DNA of 6,284 nt from Spirochaetia bacterium (lineage in GTDB: Bacteria > Spirochaetota > UBA12135). The stretch lies in assembly GCA_003497555.1 (NCBI GenBank), contig DNNS01000012.1:1-6284 (forward strand), read 5' to 3'. Position 1 is the first letter of the stretch. Each line of letters opens with the position of its first letter. Below the pieces are notes generated by a model. It was not told the origin of the DNA and made no database searches. It saw only the letters and a program-made list of their open reading frames with translations. Of this stretch, positions 1 to 5,640 are shown piece after piece. Both the position numbers and the translations under genes were made by a program.

Positions 1-77
1 GCAAAAATAGAGTCCTCGACGTATAAAATAGTACGCCTCCGGCTTTCTTTTTGCGAACTCTTCGTATCTGGGCTCAT
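1..77 (-). CDS. possible 5' fragment of a minus-strand gene running off the left edge (uncertain)
   Basis: An ATG on the minus strand at 77-75 is preceded by AGGA (plus-strand 85-88) with a 7-base gap, a good Shine-Dalgarno arrangement. From it 25 full codons stay open to the window edge, beginning MSPDTKSSQKES and ending RRTILYVEDSIF. The last part resembles the first beta strand and acidic pocket of a response-regulator receiver domain, but the stretch is too short to assign. A second minus-strand frame over the same bases is also open and looks protein-like (NEPRYEEFAKRKPEAYYF), yet it has no usable start and begins directly after a TGA. One of the two is probably a shadow. If real, the gene would be divergent from the sulfatase, with 59 bases between the starts. 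Confidence 0.25.
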   Translation of the reverse strand, partial: MSPDTKSSQKESRRRTILYVEDSIF

Positions 78-115
78 TTCAACATCCTGTAATTATTTCA
101 AATCGACAGTTAGAA

Positions 116-121
116 TATACT
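116..121 (+). promoter_or_regulatory. weak candidate -10 box upstream of the sulfatase
   Basis: TATACT lies 15 bases before the sulfatase start codon and is the best -10-like hexamer in the short upstream stretch. No convincing -35 is found 16-18 bases further upstream (the 17-base position reads TTATTT). If used, it would leave a leader of only about nine bases. The sulfatase may instead be transcribed from a signal outside the recognisable sigma70 pattern. Confidence 0.2.
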
Positions 122-136
122 GATTTCAGGAACACT

Positions 137-1501
137 ATGAAAAAGATGAACGTAATTTATTTTATCTGCCATGATATCGGGCGCGAACTCGGCTGTTACG
201 GCAAGCCGTTAATCACGCCCAATCTTGACCGGTTCGCCCGGGAAGGAATCTGTTTTGAAAATGCCTATTGCAATTCACCGGCCTCGAGTCCCTCCCGCGG
301 ATGCGCCATGACCGGAAAATATGCGCATGTAAACGGGCAAACCGGCCTTGCCCACATGGGGCATCCGCTTCCGGAAAATCAGAAAACCGTGGTTGATTAT
401 CTGAATCAGGCCGGATATAAAACCGTTCATATCGGGTTCAGCCATGAACGGGGGTGCGGGAAAAATCATTATCAGATTGATCTGGAGCGAAGTATCGGCG
501 GGTTTGACGATTATGACTCCAAAAATGCCGTCAGACAGGCAATCAGCTTTCTGAAAGAAAATAAAAATTCCAGGCAGCCGTTTTATCTTAATATCGGAAC
601 CTGCGATACGCATATTTCCCGCTGGCTCTGGCAGTATGACAAGTTTAATTTCGGAAAAAAAATTTCTGCCGGCCAGGCTTTTGTGCCGCCTTATATTGCA
701 GATACCATGAAAAACCGCGGGGCCTTGGCTAAATTCCAGACAGCGCTTAAATATATGGATTATCATTTCGGCTTGCTTACAAGCGCTATCCGTCAATCAG
801 GATACGCAGATCATACCCTGGTGATTTTTACCACTGATCATGGAATCAGCGGTCCCCGCTCCAAGGGAACGCTTTATGGGCGCGGAGTGGAAACCGCTCT
901 GCTTCTTACGGCTCCGCAGATTAAAAAAGGCAGGCGAGTGCCGGAACTTTTACAGAACATGGATCTTGCACCGACAATTCTTGATGCCTGCGGATTACAA
1001 ATTCCGCCGGAAATACAGGGAAAAACTTTTTGGCCGCTTCTTGCAGGAAAAACCTATCGTCCGCACCGGGAAATTTTTTTAGAAAGGAATTTTCATGGAG
1101 AACCGGCAGCGGAAAAAAAAAGACACGCCGATATTTTTCTTGACTATATGTTTAAAAACCGCAAACCGGAATTTAGGGATGTTTATGACCCGATCCGTTC
1201 CGTACGTACTGAAAATTATTGTTATACGCGTTATTTCCGCCCCGGCCTGAAAATACAGCCTGCCCTGCCTGCGGATTTACTCGGGCTTAACCGTGCGGAT
1301 TGTAAAATGCTCAATAATAAAATAATTCCCTGCCGGGTAATGCGTCCGCGGGAAGAATTGTTTGATATAAAAAATGATCCTCTGGAGCTTGTCAATCTTG
1401 CAAAGCGCAGGGAATATATCAAAATTAAAAAAAAATTAGCACGGAGTCTTGAAAACTGGATGAAAAAAACAAAGGATATCAAGACAACCCGGATTAAATG
1501 A
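137..1501 (+). CDS. Ser-type sulfatase (alkaline-phosphatase superfamily), SGSH-like
   Basis: A 454-residue sulfatase that would hydrolyse sulfate esters or N-sulfates on sugars. The core motif SSPSR covers residues 50-54, so Ser50 is the residue expected to become formylglycine; serine at this position requires a radical-SAM maturase (anSME type), which is not in the window. It is followed by MTGKYAHVNG (58-67), giving Lys61 and His64. His159 (CDTH), Asp234-His235 (TTDHG) and Lys243 fit other active-site positions. The usual N-terminal Asp pair is His12-Asp13. The C-terminal HREIFLERNFHG (310-321) and RSVRTENYCYTRYF (354-367), plus ELFDIKNDPLELVNLA, resemble heparan N-sulfatase-like enzymes, so that specificity is an inference. 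The catalytic domain begins at residue 4, with no signal peptide, and the upstream in-frame stretch back to a TAG at 29 has no start codon, so a cytoplasmic location is likely. AGGAA at 128-132 is a slightly close ribosome binding site. The gene looks more GC-rich than the rest of the window. Confidence 0.93.
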   Translation: MKKMNVIYFICHDIGRELGCYGKPLITPNLDRFAREGICFENAYCNSPASSPSRGCAMTGKYAHVNGQTGLAHMGHPLPENQKTVVDYLNQAGYKTVHIGFSHERGCGKNHYQIDLERSIGGFDDYDSKNAVRQAISFLKENKNSRQPFYLNIGTCDTHISRWLWQYDKFNFGKKISAGQAFVPPYIADTMKNRGALAKFQTALKYMDYHFGLLTSAIRQSGYADHTLVIFTTDHGISGPRSKGTLYGRGVETALLLTAPQIKKGRRVPELLQNMDLAPTILDACGLQIPPEIQGKTFWPLLAGKTYRPHREIFLERNFHGEPAAEKKRHADIFLDYMFKNRKPEFRDVYDPIRSVRTENYCYTRYFRPGLKIQPALPADLLGLNRADCKMLNNKIIPCRVMRPREELFDIKNDPLELVNLAKRREYIKIKKKLARSLENWMKKTKDIKTTRIK

Positions 1502-1621
1502 GCTAATGACAGTTCAACATGCCTGTTAAGGGAAAACAGCAGTGTTGGGCAGTATTGATCTGGATTTTCTGGAGCCGGGGTTGATGGTATGACTGTTGGT
1601 TTTCTGCAGTTTTTGGGGGAC
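1502..1621. other. non-coding stretch between convergent genes, nothing firm
   Basis: These bases follow the sulfatase stop codon. A small imperfect hairpin is possible (CTGTT 1523-1527 with AACAG 1535-1539), and GAAAACAGCAGT near 1532 is loosely mirrored by ACTGTTGGTTTTC near 1590. Neither is followed by a T-run, so no intrinsic terminator can be called. Short open frames exist here, but none looks like a protein or has a convincing ribosome binding site. Confidence 0.5.
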
Positions 1622-1685
1622 AAACTACCATGCGGCGCCTTATGGGGTGCCGCTGCCCGCAGGGCAGCAGAGCTGGTGGTAGTTT
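1622..1685. repeat. foldback (three-way-junction-like) palindromic element
   Basis: A nine-base perfect inverted repeat (AAACTACCA 1622-1630, TGGTAGTTT 1677-1685) encloses two GC-rich hairpins. The first pairs GCGGCGCC (1632-1639) with GGTGCCGC (1646-1653): eight pairs, one of them G-U, around a six-base loop. The second pairs TGCCC (1654-1658) with GGGCA (1662-1666) around a three-base loop. The outer right arm overlaps the TAA stop codon (1684-1686) of the GH10 gene. No T-run follows in either direction, so it is not a textbook intrinsic terminator, although it could still stop or protect either convergent transcript. A REP- or MITE-like mobile palindrome or a structured RNA are the alternatives; only this copy is visible here. 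Confidence 0.6.
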
Positions 1686-4296
1686 ATAATGTTATTATAA
1701 TCGTATTGTTTTTTCCTTTTCTGCAGGGAACATCAACAGTTTTTGTTTTACCATTTTTTGTGACGGTAATTGTGTAATCGCCGTAATAACCTCGGGTAGT
1801 GTAATTGCCTTTGGTATCGGTTTTACCTGTATCTCTGGTCCACCATTTATTATATACCAGGTCCTCATACACATAACCCGCGGGTTTCATTTTCCAATCG
1901 TAGAAAAACATTATTCTTGATGACTTCTCGGTCGGGCTGTGATCCCGGTGCCCCCATAACTGAAGCGTATCCACGCTTTCATCGCTGAAATATGCAATCA
2001 TGGCGTCGCGGACTATATTTGCCTGATAATTGACGTCGTCCGCAATGGTACCGGTATCAAACTCGGTTACCCGCACTGTTTTACCATAACGGGCCAGCTC
2101 CGCCATGGTTTTAATTATATTTTCAGGTGTTTTATCGTAACCGACATGACCCTGCTGCCCGATGACATCAAACGTCAGGTTGGTTACAGCCCAATCTAAA
2201 AACGGCTTCTGCGCCTGTTTAAAAAGTGCTGATGAGGAATCAAATCCGTCGGTTAACGCCAGTTTGGCCTGCGGCAGCGCTTTTCTGGCGCATTGATACC
2301 AGTCAACTAAGATAGTATCGCCATAGAGACGCTTGAAAGTATTTAACGCAGGAAAATTTTTTCTGGAGCTGTCTTCATTGGATACATCCCAGTCCGTTAC
2401 CCGCGGAAATCTTTTTGCCATATAAATAATATGATTCTTTATGGACTGCTGTAGCGCAACTTTATCATGCAGAATATCTTTATAAATCTGTATTCTGGCA
2501 GAATCTTCCGCCACATCCCACATAAGCGCGTGACCTCTGATATTCTTGGAAACACCGTTAGCATACGCCCAGGCGATAATGGTATCCAATTCCGAATACG
2601 CAGGAGTGTTTTCATCATCAAGCTGCGTCCTGTGAAATCCGCCTTCTGTGCCGAGAGAGTTAAAATAAGTAACAATTGAATTTCGATACTGCTCCGATTT
2701 AAAGGATTTCCTGCTTGCGCCGGCAGCGAGACTGAAATTGAACTCATGCTCGTACATGGCGATTTTAACATCCGCATCAGCAACAGGTTTTCCGTCAGCT
2801 GTATTAACAATGATTGTAATATTGTTTTTTCTGATGTGCTCGATTTTTGCCAGCGCCTCTTTTCTCCACGAAGCGCCAACCTCATACCCCTTATACCCTC
2901 TGGATGATTGCGGGAGTTTCTCAACGGGATATTTTTTACCATAAAAAATAAATTCAATCCCGCCAATCTCTACAACCTGCTCATGATATCCGGGATTAAT
3001 ACCGACATAGTATCCGGCAGCGCCCGCTTCCCGATTGATTTTTACCGGCAAATATACGGTAATCCATTCCTCTCCCATAGTGTAAACCGCTGTTCCCCGC
3101 CCAAGAGTTCCGATTTTTACAACATGCGAGCGTTCACCAAGACTGATGCCTAGTCTGCCTGTTTTTGTATCAAAATCTCCGCCGCTTAGCAATCTTACAT
3201 ACGCGCGGATTAAAACAGTGTCATTGTCCTCATAAATGAATCCGGGAGGCAGATGCACTCGGTAATTGAATTTCCACGCTTTTTCCGGCACAACAGTACA
3301 CGTAAAGCGTATAGCCTTTTTAAACGGCATGCCGTTTACCTCAATAATCTGATATGAGCCATAATCAGGCATACCTTCTGTTGATGAAGGCTGGAGAAAC
3401 GCTTCCTGTTTTAAGATAACAGTGCCGTTGGAGATTTTTCTGAATACAGTATCCGGATCAGCTGGCATATCAAAATATAACAAATCATCAATTCTGGACG
3501 ATTTCTTGAAAACAGTTGGAACAGGTCTTTTCGCTGCGGGATCAGAAAGTACATTCGGTATACCGGTTGTGGATACAGTTGCTGCTTCGATTTTTTCAGT
3601 TTTATTTTCACATCTGTGCATAGAAATATCATCAATATATATAACTGTTCCTTTTTCAGATGTACCTTCGGGTAACATGATTGTAAAAATGCCGATTTGA
3701 TAAATCTCGTTTACATTTCCCTTATCGAATTTATAATTGAATATACATTCAGTCCATGTTTTGGCTGGTATATTATAAGAAATGCCCTTTTTATAAGTTG
3801 ATCCTCCATAGGCATTTTTATTTTCACCGGACATTGTGCTGGTGTTGGCTATAGACATCACTGAGGCGCTGAGACTGGTTGTTTCTTCAGAATAGACCCA
3901 GAATGAACCGCAAAAGGATTTGCCAATATCACTGGCGTCCAGATTTCCTCTTTTAAACACATTAAAAAATTTCAATCTTCCCGAGTTATATTTTTTATTC
4001 CATTTCGCCTGATAATTGTATAACTTTAAACTTTTACCGGAACCGGCAGTATGATTATAGTCAGAAGAAAGCTCCGCTTTAGGAGATTGGGTTCCATCCA
4101 GGTATATATCATATTCTTCAGAAAAAATAAAATTAACTTTTCTGTTTTTATCAGGAGCGAGCATAATTCTTAAATCAGGCAATGAGTCAAAATTCTGATT
4201 AAAGATAATTGCTGCAGCTGCGTTAATGTAAGTTCCAATCATAAACTGATATAGAATTGTTATTACTATGAATACAACTGTGTTTTTTTGTTTCAT
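1684..4296 (-). CDS. secreted multidomain GH10 family glycoside hydrolase (endo-beta-xylanase-like)
   Basis: An 870-residue secreted enzyme predicted to cut beta-1,4-linked xylan or a related glycan. Residues 1-28 form a Sec signal peptide (KQK, hydrophobic core, ending NAAAA) without a lipobox. Residues about 30-228 look like a beta-sandwich carbohydrate-binding domain (ends TVIYIDDISM), followed by a linker to about 268, a second beta-rich domain to about 453, and a short beta domain at 490-528. The GH10 barrel spans about 530-820: RGH (587-589), WDVSNE with acid/base Glu641, QQGH (714-717), and VTEFD with nucleophile Glu745. A small C-terminal beta domain (about 826-870) follows. Several residues that bind xylan in typical GH10 enzymes are changed, so the substrate is uncertain. 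The start is fixed by AAGGAA with a seven-base gap. It is divergent from a sugar-type regulator that probably controls it. It is much longer than a single-domain xylanase of about 350 residues. Confidence 0.92.
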   Translation of the reverse strand: MKQKNTVVFIVITILYQFMIGTYINAAAAIIFNQNFDSLPDLRIMLAPDKNRKVNFIFSEEYDIYLDGTQSPKAELSSDYNHTAGSGKSLKLYNYQAKWNKKYNSGRLKFFNVFKRGNLDASDIGKSFCGSFWVYSEETTSLSASVMSIANTSTMSGENKNAYGGSTYKKGISYNIPAKTWTECIFNYKFDKGNVNEIYQIGIFTIMLPEGTSEKGTVIYIDDISMHRCENKTEKIEAATVSTTGIPNVLSDPAAKRPVPTVFKKSSRIDDLLYFDMPADPDTVFRKISNGTVILKQEAFLQPSSTEGMPDYGSYQIIEVNGMPFKKAIRFTCTVVPEKAWKFNYRVHLPPGFIYEDNDTVLIRAYVRLLSGGDFDTKTGRLGISLGERSHVVKIGTLGRGTAVYTMGEEWITVYLPVKINREAGAAGYYVGINPGYHEQVVEIGGIEFIFYGKKYPVEKLPQSSRGYKGYEVGASWRKEALAKIEHIRKNNITIIVNTADGKPVADADVKIAMYEHEFNFSLAAGASRKSFKSEQYRNSIVTYFNSLGTEGGFHRTQLDDENTPAYSELDTIIAWAYANGVSKNIRGHALMWDVAEDSARIQIYKDILHDKVALQQSIKNHIIYMAKRFPRVTDWDVSNEDSSRKNFPALNTFKRLYGDTILVDWYQCARKALPQAKLALTDGFDSSSALFKQAQKPFLDWAVTNLTFDVIGQQGHVGYDKTPENIIKTMAELARYGKTVRVTEFDTGTIADDVNYQANIVRDAMIAYFSDESVDTLQLWGHRDHSPTEKSSRIMFFYDWKMKPAGYVYEDLVYNKWWTRDTGKTDTKGNYTTRGYYGDYTITVTKNGKTKTVDVPCRKGKNNTIIITL

Positions 4297-4303
4297 AATT
4301 ATG

Positions 4304-4309
4304 TTCCTT
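4304..4309 (-). promoter_or_regulatory. ribosome binding site of the GH10 gene
   Basis: On the minus strand AAGGAA precedes the ATG at 4296 with a seven-base gap. The spacing and the signal peptide directly after this ATG support it as the true start. Confidence 0.8.
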
Positions 4310-4323
4310 GATTTGAAATATTT

Positions 4324-4338
4324 AAATGTACAACCTAT
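4324..4338 (-). promoter_or_regulatory. candidate operator copy in the GH10 leader
   Basis: On the minus strand this reads ATAGGTTGTACATTT and matches ATAGATTGTATATTT at 4469-4483 upstream of the regulator in 13 of 15 positions; both differences are transitions. It contains the palindromic core TGTACA (4327-4332). It would lie roughly 17 to 31 bases after the predicted GH10 transcription start, a usual place for a repressor to block transcription. That the neighbouring regulator binds it is an inference. Confidence 0.45.
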
Positions 4339-4356
4339 CTGATATTGTATTGGTTG
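4331..4356. repeat. inverted repeat at the start of the GH10 transcript
   Basis: CAACC (4331-4335) and GGTTG (4352-4356) are perfect inverted copies separated by 16 bases. The element spans the region just after the predicted GH10 transcription start and overlaps the candidate operator. It may be a two-half-site operator or a weak hairpin at the 5' end of the mRNA. An inner ATTGTAT (4344-4350) repeats the core seen in the regulator's promoter. A five-base arm could also be chance in AT-rich DNA. Confidence 0.35.
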
Positions 4357-4361
4357 AATAT

Positions 4362-4390
4362 ATTATAGTATTTTTTTATTAAAAAGTCAA
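4362..4390 (-). promoter_or_regulatory. sigma70-type promoter of the GH10 gene
   Basis: On the minus strand TTGACT (plus-strand 4385-4390) is followed after exactly 17 bases by TATAAT (4362-4367). This matches the consensus at 5 of 6 and 6 of 6 positions. Transcription would start near 4355 and give a leader of roughly 59 bases. It is the strongest promoter match in the window, so the gene is probably kept off by a repressor when substrate is absent (inference). Confidence 0.75.
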
Positions 4391-4436
4391 GCGATATTTA
4401 TAAAAATTACCAAAATATCAGGTTTTTTTTACAAAT

Positions 4437-4465
4437 TTGCATTAATTATATTGATTGTATATAAT
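4437..4465 (+). promoter_or_regulatory. sigma70-type promoter of the regulator gene
   Basis: A perfect TATAAT (4460-4465) lies 17 bases after TTGCAT (4437-4442), a 3 of 6 match to the -35 consensus. Transcription would start near 4472, about 33 bases before the ATG. The -10 box overlaps the first copy of the GATTGTATAT repeat, and the second copy sits at the start of transcription, which suggests autoregulation. Confidence 0.55.
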
Positions 4466-4481
4466 TATATAGATTGTATAT
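4453..4481 (+). repeat. direct repeats GATTGTATAT in the regulator promoter
   Basis: Two identical ten-base copies lie at 4453-4462 and 4472-4481, 19 bases start to start, or just under two helical turns. They flank and overlap the TATAAT box. The second copy extends to ATAGATTGTATATTT (4469-4483), which is nearly identical to the minus-strand motif in the GH10 leader at 4324-4338. The pattern fits operator half-sites for the adjacent regulator. The AT-rich background lowers the weight of any single copy, but the G and C positions recur as well. Confidence 0.5.
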
Positions 4482-4490
4482 TTTTTTAAT

Positions 4491-4496
4491 AAAAGG
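4491..4496 (+). promoter_or_regulatory. ribosome binding site of the regulator gene
   Basis: AAAAGG lies eight bases before the ATG at 4505. It is an acceptable Shine-Dalgarno sequence and supports this start, after which the winged-helix domain begins within a few residues. Confidence 0.6.
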
Positions 4497-4504
4497 TTAT
4501 ATAA

Positions 4505-5590
4505 ATGAAAAAATCCAATTCCATAGCGCTTACATTAGAAAATGAAATACTCAATAATATGCATATAACAGGCTCCATGCTGCCTTCTGTAAATTCATTA
4601 TCAAAAAGATTTAGTGTTCATCGTAATACTGTTAATCAAGCCATGAAAATTCTTGCCCAAAAAGACTTGATCCAGACAAAAAACGGCATTGGAAGCATAA
4701 TTAAACAACGAGTCCGGAATATTAATCAAGAAATCGAAAAAAATAAAACCGAAACCTATTGTATTATTGCAGATCTGCACAAAAATATCTACCAGGCAAC
4801 CATGCTTGAAATTTTTCAGCAATATCTTTTTTCCCAAAATGCATTTTCATACATTATCTACCTGGATACCATTCGTAATAATTTTCGTTTTGTAATAAAC
4901 ACCTTAAAAGAAAAAAATGTTACAGGCGTATTTATCTCATGCGGTAATATTGAAAAAATCGCACTTTTGTTGCATATGTTAAAAGAAAACGATATGGCAT
5001 TCACTACAATTACCTGTTTCCCCGGATACGAGAAACATCATTGCGGCTTTAGCGAAAAAGGCGATAATCGAACATCCGAAAAACAGGTTGAGTATTTGGC
5101 ATCGCTCGGACATCAAAAAATAGGCTTTATCGCCGGTACTCATCATGATACAGCAGTATATAAAAGAAGATTAGAGGGATACTTACATGCCGTGGAACGA
5201 TATGCCGGCATATCCGAAGCAGAAAATTTAGTTGCCATAGGAGATTTTTTTAAAAGCGAATGGATCAGGCAAGCCTTCAATTTATATTATGAAAAAAAAA
5301 TTACAGCTCTTATCTGTTTTGATGATACCGAAGCGCTGCAAGCAATAAATATTTTTCCATTAAGAAATATTTTAATTCCGGAGAATTTATCGATTATGGG
5401 TTTCGGCGGATATTATAACGATACCGAAATCCCCATAACAACATTATCCGTACCATACGAATACAAATCCGCAAGATATTTGAGTTTTATGCATTCCTTA
5501 TTAAAGGGAATAGAATACAAAGAAGAATTTCCAGCCCAAACCAATACTATTAAAGAAGGCGTGACTTGTAAAAAAATTATCAGTTCATAG
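4505..5590 (+). CDS. AraR-like transcriptional regulator: GntR-type winged helix fused to LacI-type sugar-binding domain
   Basis: A 361-residue, presumably cytoplasmic, DNA-binding regulator. Residues about 5-67 are a GntR-family winged helix: LPSVNSLSKRFSVHRNTVNQ (26-45) carries the helix-turn-helix and ends in the GIGSII wing. A polar linker (about 68-83) leads to a periplasmic-binding-protein-like effector domain (about 84-360): LASLGHQKIGFIAG (198-211), RLEGYLHAV (222-230), ALICFDDTEALQA (268-280) and IPENLSIMGFGG (291-302) follow the LacI/GalR pattern. This arrangement and length match AraR of Bacillus, where arabinose releases the repressor from DNA. The effector here is unknown; a xylan- or arabinoxylan-derived sugar is a reasonable guess from the divergent GH10 gene. 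Repeats in the shared intergenic region suggest it controls both that gene and itself. The gene is visibly AT-rich compared with the sulfatase and converges on the esterase 50 bases downstream. Confidence 0.92.
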   Translation: MKKSNSIALTLENEILNNMHITGSMLPSVNSLSKRFSVHRNTVNQAMKILAQKDLIQTKNGIGSIIKQRVRNINQEIEKNKTETYCIIADLHKNIYQATMLEIFQQYLFSQNAFSYIIYLDTIRNNFRFVINTLKEKNVTGVFISCGNIEKIALLLHMLKENDMAFTTITCFPGYEKHHCGFSEKGDNRTSEKQVEYLASLGHQKIGFIAGTHHDTAVYKRRLEGYLHAVERYAGISEAENLVAIGDFFKSEWIRQAFNLYYEKKITALICFDDTEALQAINIFPLRNILIPENLSIMGFGGYYNDTEIPITTLSVPYEYKSARYLSFMHSLLKGIEYKEEFPAQTNTIKEGVTCKKIISS

Positions 5591-5640
5591 GAAATGTAAA
5601 AGAATAAATATTATCTATTTTCTTATAGTTATTTATAATC
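5591..5640. other. short convergent intergenic spacer
   Basis: Fifty AT-rich bases separate the stop codons of the regulator and the esterase. ATAAATA (5604-5610) and TATTTAT (5630-5636) are inverted copies with a 19-base loop. The stem is AT-only and no clear T-run follows, so a terminator cannot be called with confidence. Confidence 0.4.

Noticed and set aside
1231..1623. Minus-strand open frame of 130 codons over the sulfatase 3' end and spacer
   Set aside because: It is mostly antisense to the well-supported sulfatase, and its translation shows no recognisable domain.
1622..1685. Integron attC site
   Set aside because: The element is palindromic with arms, but the conserved RYYYAAC and GTTRRRY core sites are not present and no integrase or cassette array is visible.
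1589..1777. Plus-strand open frame of 62 codons crossing the foldback element into the GH10 3' end
   Set aside because: It overlaps the end of the GH10 gene antisense, has no convincing ribosome binding site and its low-complexity hydrophobic end is the complement of the GH10 coding sequence.
2439..2966. Second minus-strand open frame of 175 codons inside the GH10 gene
   Set aside because: It is an overlapping frame of a gene with clear catalytic motifs and shows no protein-family pattern of its own.
5604..5636. Bidirectional terminator between the regulator and esterase
   Set aside because: The only inverted repeat is seven A/T pairs with a 19-base loop and no distinct T-run. In DNA this AT-rich such a match is expected by chance.
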